Below are positions 23,497 to 31,631 of a DNA stretch of 64,000 bases, one piece after another. The notes under the pieces were generated by a model that saw nothing but the letters and a program-made list of their open reading frames with translations, was not told the origin of the DNA and searched no databases. The stretch covers positions 2,914,001-2,978,000 of the forward strand of contig CP065000.1 of assembly GCA_016700075.1 (NCBI GenBank), given 5' to 3'. The stretch's first letter is position 1. Every line of letters starts with the position of its first letter. The position numbers and the translations under genes are program-made. This DNA comes from Acidobacteriota bacterium. Its GTDB lineage: Bacteria; Acidobacteriota; Blastocatellia; Pyrinomonadales; Pyrinomonadaceae.

Positions 23497-25098
23497 ATGG
23501 CATTGCAATTACGACGCAAAACGCACGAATCCATCGTGTACATTGACAAGGACTCGGCGCCGCGGATCATGCCGTTTGGCGAGGATTTTATCCTTGAGGA
23601 CATACCGGTCGGGACGCGGGTCATTTATCCGAATCCGCCGATCAAGGGCTTGCCGAACCGCGAGGCGGCGATCCGTTACGCGGTGAACCACCCGATCGAT
23701 ATGGAGCCGCTTTACGCGCTGCTCGAGCCGGGAATGCGGGTAACGATAGCGATGGACGACATTTCGCTGCCGCTGCCGCCGATGGCGACGCCCGACCTGC
23801 GGCAGACGATGCTCGAGGTCGTACTCGATATGTGCGGTGCGAACGGCGTCGATGACGTGCATCTGATCATCGCGAATTCGCTCCACCGAAAGATGACCGA
23901 GTGGGAAATGAAGCGGATGGTAGGACAGAAGATACACGATGAATTTTATCCTGACCGCTACTACAACCACGACGCAGAGGATGACGACAATCTCGTCACT
24001 ATCGGCCACACGCGGCACAACGAACCGCTGCGGGTGAACAAACGCGCTATCGAGAGCGATGTATTGATCTATCTAAACATCAATCTGGTGCCGATGGACG
24101 GCGGGCATAAGTCGGTGGCGGTCGGCCTTTGCGATTATAAATCGCTTCGAGCTCATCACGAACCGCAGACCATCCGCGATTCACATTCTTATATGGACCC
24201 GCCGGCCTCGGAGCTGAACCACAAGGTTGTAAGGCTCGGCAAATTGGTGGATGAAAACTGCAAGGTGTTTCACATCGAAACCGCGCTCAACAATCGGATG
24301 TTCCCCGAAGGCTACGACATCCTGACGCGGAACGAAGATGAGTTCTCGTTCATGGACCGGATGAAATGGGAGGCGATGGCCCGGACATTTTCGCCGCTGC
24401 CGCGATCGGCTCGGCGAAAAATGCTCCACGCGATACCGGCGGCGTATGAGCTGATCGGCTGCTACGCGGGGCGGACCGAACCGGTGCACGACAAGATACT
24501 CGAACTCAACTATCGGCAATATGAAATACCGGTAAAGGGCCAGTGCGACATCATGATCACGGGCATCCCGGACATCTCGCCCTATAACGTCTATTCGGCA
24601 CTCAATCCGCTGCTTGTGCAGGTGATGGCGCTTGGCTATCACTTCAATATGTACCGCAACAAGCCGCTGCTGAGAAAAGGCGGCGTGATGGTGATAACGC
24701 ATCCGTGCTTTGACGAATTTGACCACAATTTCCACCCGTCGTATATCGAGTTTTTCCATCGGCTGCTGCCCGAATCGCGCGACGCGTTTTACCTTCGCGA
24801 GAAATACGAACGCGAATTTGCGACCAATCCGGCATACGTCGAGATGTATCGCCGCGGCAATGCTTACCATGGTGCTCATCCTTTCTTTATGTGGTACTGG
24901 GGCGAAAACGGCCGCCAGCACGTCGGCAAGGTGATAGTCGCCGGAGCCGAAAACGCCCACGTGCCGGAAATGCTCGGCTGGGAACGCGCGGATAATTTGA
25001 CCGAAGCGATCGCAATGGCCCGCTCGTATATGGGCCGAAACGCCGAGATAACGATGCTTCATCAACCGGTGATCGGGTTATGTAACGTGACGGACTAG
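23497..25098 (+). CDS. LarA-like (lactate racemase N-terminal domain, DUF2088) protein
   Basis: A 533-residue cytoplasmic protein. The segment PGMRVTIAMDDISLPLPPM (about 78-96) and VDDVHLIIANSLHRKMTEWEM are characteristic of the LarA/DUF2088 fold; LarA itself is a nickel-pincer racemase. This protein is longer than LarA (about 420) and its C-terminal third (FFHRLLPESRDAFYLREKY, HPFFMWYWGENGRQHVG) is not part of canonical LarA. Whether a nickel-pincer cofactor is used is unknown, and no larB/C/E genes are present. Position two bases after the HAD gene and upstream of the FAR/AMP-ligase enzyme suggests a shared lipid or alcohol pathway. Confidence 0.8.
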   Translation: MALQLRRKTHESIVYIDKDSAPRIMPFGEDFILEDIPVGTRVIYPNPPIKGLPNREAAIRYAVNHPIDMEPLYALLEPGMRVTIAMDDISLPLPPMATPDLRQTMLEVVLDMCGANGVDDVHLIIANSLHRKMTEWEMKRMVGQKIHDEFYPDRYYNHDAEDDDNLVTIGHTRHNEPLRVNKRAIESDVLIYLNINLVPMDGGHKSVAVGLCDYKSLRAHHEPQTIRDSHSYMDPPASELNHKVVRLGKLVDENCKVFHIETALNNRMFPEGYDILTRNEDEFSFMDRMKWEAMARTFSPLPRSARRKMLHAIPAAYELIGCYAGRTEPVHDKILELNYRQYEIPVKGQCDIMITGIPDISPYNVYSALNPLLVQVMALGYHFNMYRNKPLLRKGGVMVITHPCFDEFDHNFHPSYIEFFHRLLPESRDAFYLREKYEREFATNPAYVEMYRRGNAYHGAHPFFMWYWGENGRQHVGKVIVAGAENAHVPEMLGWERADNLTEAIAMARSYMGRNAEITMLHQPVIGLCNVTD

Positions 25099-25109
25099 AA
25101 ACGAGCAGG

Positions 25110-25595
25110 ATGAGCGTAATAGATCGAATTAATCAGCATTACGGACTGTATGTCAGCCACATAGCTCAGGTTGGCGACCAGGAGTTAGTCGTCTTTTTCA
25201 GCGAGGCGCGCGTGGATAAAGATAAGACTGAGGAAATGAAATTTAATGAGGGAACGGAACACGAAGTAGCTCTAACTGGTCTGAACCCGATCGTCACCGA
25301 TGAAACGTGCCAAAAATACCGGGCTACATTTAAGCGGTTCCTGATTTATCAAGTAGTGGAGGAGAGTTGTATCGCCTGGGACGATGCCGAGGTATTCGAC
25401 GGCGGACTGTATAGAACTTTTGCCAAGTCAAGATTCCTCGACCATATCGACTCTCATTTGATCATTGACTGGTATCAGGAACAACCCGATATGAAGTACA
25501 CCCATTATCAAATCGCCGGGCTCGATTTCATCATCGACGTTGCCGCCCAAGAGCCGCCATTGATTGAAGAAGTTGACCAGTTTTTAGTTCAATGA
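25110..25595 (+). CDS. uncharacterised 161-residue soluble protein
   Basis: Acidic protein with no signal peptide or membrane segment and no domain I can name; the ending KYTHYQIAGLDFIIDVAAQ followed by EPPLIEEV is the most distinctive part and recalls small standalone proteins of mobile regions. Codon and base use are visibly more AT-rich than in the flanking LarA-like and acyltransferase genes, suggesting acquisition. It starts 11 bp after the LarA-like stop. Its stop overlaps (ATGA) the ATG of a 37-codon fragment copied from the start of the 1491-residue gene. Confidence 0.6.
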   Translation: MSVIDRINQHYGLYVSHIAQVGDQELVVFFSEARVDKDKTEEMKFNEGTEHEVALTGLNPIVTDETCQKYRATFKRFLIYQVVEESCIAWDDAEVFDGGLYRTFAKSRFLDHIDSHLIIDWYQEQPDMKYTHYQIAGLDFIIDVAAQEPPLIEEVDQFLVQ

Positions 25596-25705
25596 AACTT
25601 TCACCAACAGAATTATTTAAGGGCAAGAAGATATTCTTTATCGGCGAGACGGTCAGAAACGGGAACATTGGTCTTTTCAGGACGGAGTTGATGAGCGATC
25701 AATGA
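25592..25705 (+). pseudogene. duplicated 5' fragment of the 1491-residue FAR/AMP-ligase gene
   Basis: Thirty-seven codons starting ATG at 25592. The first 20 residues, MKLSPTELFKGKKIFFIGET, match the start of the protein at 27120 (MKLSPTEIFKGKRIFFIGGT) at 17 of 20 positions; at the DNA level 50 of 60 bases agree by my count. After that the frame is unrelated (VRNGNIGLF) and ends in TGA, which overlaps the ATG of the DUF389 gene. The fragment keeps the ATGA overlap with the upstream gene, as though it were the original coupling site of the reductase gene before the DUF389 gene came between. Confidence 0.75.
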
Positions 25706-27102
25706 GTTCAATTTCGAGCACAAATAGGTCGTTGATACGTTTGTTCGGCCTCTGGCGTGGGACCGACGTTGAAGGGACGATCGACGAGATCAAAGAGGGG
25801 GTTCGGCTTCGCGGGGCGAACGTCTGGATGCTCGTCTGCTCGGCGATCCTGGCCTCGATCGGGCTCGATGTGAATTCAGTTGCAGTCATCATCGGGGCGA
25901 TGCTTATTTCGCCCCTGATGTCACCTATTCTCGGGGTCGGCCTTTCCATAGCGATCTTTGACCGGCGGCTGCTTCGAAATTCGCTGAAGAATCTCTCGAT
26001 CGCGGTCTTATTGGGGCTTGCGACCAGTGCTATCTACTTTTGGATCTCACCCTTCAGCCAGCTGACGCCTGAACTGAATGCGAGGACAATGCCGACTCTT
26101 CTCGATGTCGGTGTCGCGTTTTTCGGCGGGGTTGCCGGTATCGTCGCGGGTTCGAGGCGAAACAAGACGAATGCGATCCCGGGCGTTGCGATCGCGACCG
26201 CGTTGATGCCGCCGCTTTGTACAACTGGATTTGGAATTGCCAACCTGAACTCGCCCGTATTTTTCGGGGCGTTTTATCTGTTCTTCATCAACGCTGTTTT
26301 CATCTCGCTTGCGACTTATCTGGTTTCGATGCTCCTTCGATTTCCACGGGTCGAGACCCCGGATGGGCAGACCGATGCCCAGGTAAAACGTTTCGTCGTG
26401 GGCTTTGTAGTTTTGACGATGATCCCAAGCGCTTTCATTTTCGCAAAGGTGATCCAGGACGTCAGGATCCGAAAATCCGTCGAAAGGTTCATCGATACCG
26501 AGTGCCGCACCGATGAGAGGCAAGTGCTTCAATGGGCTCTGGACGAGACGGATGGATCGAAATTCCTGAAGGTTTATATCGTTGGGCGGAAGGTTGAAGA
26601 TTCCGAACGGCAACGGCTGCAGCAGGTGCTCAATACCTATCCACCCGGTGACCTGACGTTCCGACCGGTCCAATTGAATGTCTCGCCGGACGAGTTCAAA
26701 CGTTTGAATCTGGACGTCGAGACGAACCTTGCGGAAAGTATGAAGCTCTTGCAGGCACGCGTGGATGATCAGGATGCGACCATTACCGAACTCCTAGGCG
26801 ATCTCCATTCGATGAGCATGATCTCGGACCCGCGAAGGCGGTTCCTGGAGGACACGAAACAGTTATTTCCCGACCTTGTGAGCATCGATTGGAAAGCCCC
26901 CGAAGCTGAGGGCGAGGTGCCGGCTGCACCAACGACTTTGGAGGTCACGTTTCGTCCAGAGCTCGAAAAACCGGCGAGGCCGGGGTTGATCAATCGGATA
27001 CGTGAAAGAGCGCGCGTGCTTCTCGGCGATCGGACGATAAGTGTCGTCGAGACTGTGCCCGTCACGGAAGGCGAAGAGCCTGCACCAAGCCCTAATCAGT
27101 AA
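25702..27102 (+). CDS. DUF389 multi-span membrane protein
   Basis: The 466-residue protein has the DUF389 core: ANVWMLVCSAILASIGLD, VNSVAVIIGAMLISPLMSP, LDVGVAFFGGVAGIVAGS and ATALMPPLCTTGFGIA, with six or seven membrane spans over residues about 40-250, and a soluble C-terminal part of about 200 residues (alpha/beta, ending in a Pro/Glu-rich tail). The function of DUF389 proteins is not established. It lies between two copies of a 60-bp sequence (25592-25651 and 27120-27179), which makes it look inserted into an older lipid operon. Confidence 0.85.
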   Translation: MSSISSTNRSLIRLFGLWRGTDVEGTIDEIKEGVRLRGANVWMLVCSAILASIGLDVNSVAVIIGAMLISPLMSPILGVGLSIAIFDRRLLRNSLKNLSIAVLLGLATSAIYFWISPFSQLTPELNARTMPTLLDVGVAFFGGVAGIVAGSRRNKTNAIPGVAIATALMPPLCTTGFGIANLNSPVFFGAFYLFFINAVFISLATYLVSMLLRFPRVETPDGQTDAQVKRFVVGFVVLTMIPSAFIFAKVIQDVRIRKSVERFIDTECRTDERQVLQWALDETDGSKFLKVYIVGRKVEDSERQRLQQVLNTYPPGDLTFRPVQLNVSPDEFKRLNLDVETNLAESMKLLQARVDDQDATITELLGDLHSMSMISDPRRRFLEDTKQLFPDLVSIDWKAPEAEGEVPAAPTTLEVTFRPELEKPARPGLINRIRERARVLLGDRTISVVETVPVTEGEEPAPSPNQ

Positions 27103-27119
27103 GTGTTTGATCAAGTGGA

Positions 27120-30100
27120 ATGAAATTATCACCAACAGAAATTTTCAAGGGAAAGAGGATCTTCTTTATCGGCGGAACGGGCTTTGTGGGTAAGGTTACG
27201 TTGTCGATGCTGCTGCATAATTTTCCGGATGTCGGAAAGGTGTATGCGACGGTGCGGGCGCGGGATGAGAATGAGTCGAGGACGCGGTTTTGGACGAGCA
27301 TCGTTACGAGCCCGACGTTCGATCCGCTGCGCGAGAAATACGGCGACAAGTTCGAGGATTTCATCCGCGAGAAGGTCGTGCCTGTCAATGGTGACGTCGG
27401 GAACGAATACCTCGGAATGAGCGAAGAGCAGGCGGCCAAGATAATGAAGGATACCGATATCATTATCAACGGTGCAGGGAATGTTACCTTCAATCCGCCG
27501 CTGGAATCGGCACTGCGGACGAACGTCGTCGGTTCGAACAACATCATCAAGCTCGCACGGATGATGAAAAAACCGCGCGTCGTTCATGTTTCTACGTGTT
27601 TTGTCGCGGGCAAGCGGAGCGGTGCGATCTGGGAGAACGAACCGGTCGTTGGGTATTTCCCGCGAAAGAACGAACTTATCGGCACGACCTTCGATGTGAA
27701 CCGTGAGGTCGAAGATTGTGCGCGTCTCAGCGAACAGGCACGCCAGGAAGCCGACGACGCCGTTCAGGCAGCGAAGTTTCGCGAGCAGGCACGAAACCGT
27801 TTTATCGAAGAAGGCCGTGACCCGGATGACGAATCCGAGCTGAAATCCGCCATCTTTCGCGAGCGTAAGATGTGGATCCGCGAACGCACGACCGAGCTCG
27901 GTGCGGAGCGTGCGGAGTATTGGGGCTGGACAAATATCTATACGTACTCGAAATCGCTTGCGGAACAGATCATCGCTTCGCAGGACGACATCGTGAAAAT
28001 ACTCGTTCGCCCATCGATCGTAGAATCATCGCAGTCGTATCCTTTCCCGGGCTGGAACGAAGGATTCACGACGACTGCCCCGCTGATCCTGATCGCGCTT
28101 AAAGGTCAGCCGATAATACCGGTGAACGAGAAGCTGATCCTCGATATCATTCCCGTAGATATGGTAGCGGGCGTCATCCTCGGCGCAGCTATGAAAGTGC
28201 TGGTCGATGACAACCCGCCGCTCGTGTTTCAGGCGTCATCGGGCGATTCTAACCCGAACGACATGAAACGCATCGTCGGGCTGGTCGGTTTGTACAAGCG
28301 GCAGCATTTTGACGAAAAAGAGACCGGCAACAAGCTGGTCAACAAGTTCGCCGGCATGATCGAGGCAACGCCCGTAAAACAGCGTACCTATGAACTCACC
28401 TCGGCACCGATGCTGAATAAGCTCGCCAAGCGTGCGGACGATCTAATGGACCGTGCCACTCCGCGTTGGGGCGGCGGCCGCATTGGCAACATCATTTCCG
28501 ACCTCAAGAAATCTACCGAGGAATTCAAACGCACCACCAGCGAAACGATGCACGCGTTCGCCATGTTCAAGCCGTTCATGATCGATAACGAATATCTCTA
28601 TCGGTCGGACAACGTGCGTGCATTGATGGCAGAGATCAAAGACAAGGAAAAACATCTGCTGCCTTGGTATCCGGAAAGGCTGGATTGGTATGACTACTGG
28701 CTGAACGTCCATTTCCCCGGCATGAGGAAATGGGTGCTCCCGACGCTCGAGGAAGAATTAAAGCTGCAGGAACGCCGTTCGCACACGTACAAAGACCTTT
28801 TGGATCTGTTCGATACGGCGACAAAGCGTTTCCCGACACGCGTCGCTATGCGTATCGAACGCACCGGCCGCCGTGAGCAGTACACCTATGACGACGTTCG
28901 CGAACTGACGCTGCGTGCCGCGGGCTTTTTGGCACACAAAGGCATTCAGCCGTCTGACCGCGTCATTCTGTTCTCGAACAACATGCCCGAATGGGGCATA
29001 TCGTATTTCGGCATTCTCAAAGCCGGAGCGACCGCCGTGCCGATCGACCCCGCTAGTTCGATCGACGAGATCGTCAATTTTGCGAAAGCCGCCGAGGTCT
29101 CAGGGATAATGATCTCGCCGAAACTCGACGCCGAAAATCCCGGACTGAGAGAGCGCTTGAAAGAGGCTTTCGGCCCGCCCAAGAAAGGAAAGCGATCGAC
29201 TAGATCTAAGACTGAGAATGAGTTGCGTGTGCCCACGGTATGGACATTCGATGAGGTCTTTGAAATGCCCGATGAGGTGGAAGAGGCAAAGCGGCTCGCT
29301 CTGCTGCCGCCGAAAGTCCTCGGCAATGCCGTTGCTTCTCTTATCTTCACCTCAGGCACGACCGGCATTCCAAAGGCAGTAATGCTCTCGCACAAGAATT
29401 TTACGAACATGATCTCGATGCTCACTTCTGTGCTCGAGATGGACCTGACGGATGGCGTTCTTTCAGTGCTGCCCATGCATCATACGTTCGAATTTTCCGC
29501 CGGATTCCTGACACCTTTCTCGAACGGAACGCAGATCACCTATCTCGACGAGTTGAACTCCGAAGAGCTCGCTCGTGCTATCGAAAAGGGCCATGTTACG
29601 GGCATGGTCGGCGTGCCGGCATTGTGGGAGATGCTGCATCGCCGTATCAAGACCCGCTTGCGCGAACGCGGTGATTGGATCGCGGATGCGGCCGAGAGCA
29701 TGATCGAATTTAATGCATGGCTCCGCGACAATACGCCTTTCAACCTGGGTCCGATCGTCTTTTTCCCGATACATCAGGGAATGGGCGGCAAGATGCGATA
29801 TCTCATTTCAGGCGGTTCGGCGTTGTCAGAAAAAGTGCAAAAAGACCTTCACGGGCTCGGCTTCACCGTGCTCGAAGGCTACGGCCTTACCGAATCGTCG
29901 CCCGTTCTCACGGTCGCGCGGCCCGGCAACAAGCTGCTAAAGGGAAGCGTCGGCAAGCCGCTGCCGGGCGTCGAGGTCAAGATCGAATCGCCTGATGAGA
30001 ACGGCGTCGGCGAGGTGCTTGCGCGCGGCCAGAACGTGATGCTCGGCTACTATAACAACGAGGAAGCCACCGAAGCTGTAATGCACGACCGCTGGCTGCG

Positions 30101-31595
30101 CACGGGTGACCTCGGCCGAATAGACGATGACGGCAATCTCTATATCGTCGGGCGTTCAAAGGACGTCATCATCGATTCGAACGGCAAAAATATCTATCCG
30201 GACGAGATCGAGGACCATTACAGCAAGTCGTCTTTTATCAAAGAGTTAAGTGTGGTCGGATTGCCCGACGACGATGGCGGCGAAAAGATCGCTGCCCTCG
30301 TTGTTCCCGATTACGAATATGACATCGCACTCTCGCGTTCGGACGTGAACAGGAAGATCGAGGAGCATTTTCGAGAGGTTTCGGCGGGGCTGCCGTTCTT
30401 CAAACGCGTCAAACTGATGCACGTAACGCCATTCGAATTGCCGCGTACCGCTACGCGGAAGGTCAAGCGGCCTGAGGTCGTCGAATTGCTTCGCGACCTG
30501 GAAGACCGTGCTAAAACCAAGACGCGTACCATTGTGGAATCAAAAGGCGACGACAACATGCTCTGGATCCGAAAGGTCGTCGCGAGTGTTTCGAACAGGC
30601 CGTTGTCGGACGTCGCCGTGGAGGACAAGCTTGCCGATCTCGGGTTTGATTCGCTGATGTTCGTCGAACTGCAGGCGGCTGTCGAGGACGCCGGAGGACG
30701 CGTATTGTCGCCGGACACTCTTAATGAGGTTCAGACCGTTCGCGAGCTGCTGACCGCCGTACAGCGTGTCGATAGATCGAAACGTCTCGTTGACGAGCCT
30801 AAGGCCGAGGAAAAGAAGGACGACGAGGACATCTTCATACCGTCTCTGGTCAGGCGGATCGGCAATGCCGCGGTCGACCTTGCCCAGGAAACGCTTTATT
30901 CAAAGGTTTTGAAAACGACCATCGAGGGCCAGTCGAATGTTCCGATGCACGTCAATTTTATCGTCGCGCCGAATCACGCCTCTCATATAGACACCGGCCT
31001 CGTAAAACAGGCACTTGGCAAAGATGTTGCCGAACAGACCGTTGCCGTCGCAGCCGCGGATTACTGGTTCGATACGAAATACAAGCGGGCGTATATGAAC
31101 AACTTTACGACGCTCGTTCCGATCGAGCGGACGGGCAGTTTGCGGCAATCGCTACGCCACGTCACACGCATCTTAAACGAGGGCTACAACGCCTTGATCT
31201 TCCCTGAAGGCACGCGTTCGCTGACAGGGGAGATCGCCGAGTTCAAGCCCGTAATCGGCTATCTTGCGCTGAACCAAAAGGTCGGAATTTTGCCGATATG
31301 TTTGTGGGGCACCTTCGAGGCATATCCGAAGGGAATGACCATCCCGAAACGCGACAGCATCGGGGCAAAGATCGGAGCAAAGATCGGCAGATTCCTTTCG
31401 TATGAAGAGCTTCGCGACATGACCGCGGGCGTTCCGAATACCGAAGCATACAGGCTTATCGCGGCCCGTGTGCAGCACGAGGTAGAGAATATGCGCGACG
31501 GCAAGCGAGATGCGTTCGATGTCGCCGCAGTACGAAAACAGTGGAAAGCCGAGCGTCGAAAGACCCGAAAACAGGAGCCTGTGATCGACGATTAA
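27120..31595 (+). CDS. fused fatty acyl-CoA reductase / AMP-ligase / acyl carrier / PlsC acyltransferase (ElbD-like)
   Basis: A 1491-residue, four-part enzyme. (1) Residues about 1-550: alcohol-forming fatty acyl-CoA reductase, with FFIGGTGFVGK (NAD(P)H), HVSTCFVAGK, YTYSKSLAEQ (catalytic Tyr/Lys), RPSIVESSQSYPFPGW (very close to the animal FAR motif) and a FAR_C-like end around LDWYDYWLN and MRKWVLP. (2) About 555-1110: AMP-dependent ligase with LIFTSGTTGIPKAVMLSHKN near 741 and RTGDLG. (3) About 1145-1210: acyl carrier domain with LADLGFDSLMFVELQ; the serine near 1177 would carry phosphopantetheine. (4) About 1240-1491: PlsC-type acyltransferase, NHASHID near 1285 and FPEGTRS near 1361. The plan resembles Myxococcus ElbD, tied to ether lipids; the product here is inferred. 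Confidence 0.85.
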   Translation: MKLSPTEIFKGKRIFFIGGTGFVGKVTLSMLLHNFPDVGKVYATVRARDENESRTRFWTSIVTSPTFDPLREKYGDKFEDFIREKVVPVNGDVGNEYLGMSEEQAAKIMKDTDIIINGAGNVTFNPPLESALRTNVVGSNNIIKLARMMKKPRVVHVSTCFVAGKRSGAIWENEPVVGYFPRKNELIGTTFDVNREVEDCARLSEQARQEADDAVQAAKFREQARNRFIEEGRDPDDESELKSAIFRERKMWIRERTTELGAERAEYWGWTNIYTYSKSLAEQIIASQDDIVKILVRPSIVESSQSYPFPGWNEGFTTTAPLILIALKGQPIIPVNEKLILDIIPVDMVAGVILGAAMKVLVDDNPPLVFQASSGDSNPNDMKRIVGLVGLYKRQHFDEKETGNKLVNKFAGMIEATPVKQRTYELTSAPMLNKLAKRADDLMDRATPRWGGGRIGNIISDLKKSTEEFKRTTSETMHAFAMFKPFMIDNEYLYRSDNVRALMAEIKDKEKHLLPWYPERLDWYDYWLNVHFPGMRKWVLPTLEEELKLQERRSHTYKDLLDLFDTATKRFPTRVAMRIERTGRREQYTYDDVRELTLRAAGFLAHKGIQPSDRVILFSNNMPEWGISYFGILKAGATAVPIDPASSIDEIVNFAKAAEVSGIMISPKLDAENPGLRERLKEAFGPPKKGKRSTRSKTENELRVPTVWTFDEVFEMPDEVEEAKRLALLPPKVLGNAVASLIFTSGTTGIPKAVMLSHKNFTNMISMLTSVLEMDLTDGVLSVLPMHHTFEFSAGFLTPFSNGTQITYLDELNSEELARAIEKGHVTGMVGVPALWEMLHRRIKTRLRERGDWIADAAESMIEFNAWLRDNTPFNLGPIVFFPIHQGMGGKMRYLISGGSALSEKVQKDLHGLGFTVLEGYGLTESSPVLTVARPGNKLLKGSVGKPLPGVEVKIESPDENGVGEVLARGQNVMLGYYNNEEATEAVMHDRWLRTGDLGRIDDDGNLYIVGRSKDVIIDSNGKNIYPDEIEDHYSKSSFIKELSVVGLPDDDGGEKIAALVVPDYEYDIALSRSDVNRKIEEHFREVSAGLPFFKRVKLMHVTPFELPRTATRKVKRPEVVELLRDLEDRAKTKTRTIVESKGDDNMLWIRKVVASVSNRPLSDVAVEDKLADLGFDSLMFVELQAAVEDAGGRVLSPDTLNEVQTVRELLTAVQRVDRSKRLVDEPKAEEKKDDEDIFIPSLVRRIGNAAVDLAQETLYSKVLKTTIEGQSNVPMHVNFIVAPNHASHIDTGLVKQALGKDVAEQTVAVAAADYWFDTKYKRAYMNNFTTLVPIERTGSLRQSLRHVTRILNEGYNALIFPEGTRSLTGEIAEFKPVIGYLALNQKVGILPICLWGTFEAYPKGMTIPKRDSIGAKIGAKIGRFLSYEELRDMTAGVPNTEAYRLIAARVQHEVENMRDGKRDAFDVAAVRKQWKAERRKTRKQEPVIDD

Positions 31596-31631
31596 CGAAA
31601 CCGTAGGGGCGGCCTGACCGTAAAAATATCT

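Noticed and set aside
24181..25065. 294-codon open frame on the minus strand opposite the LarA-like gene
   Set aside because: The plus-strand protein has clear LarA/DUF2088 motifs; the antisense product is His/Arg/Val-rich with no family resemblance, as expected for an antisense frame in G+C-rich coding DNA.
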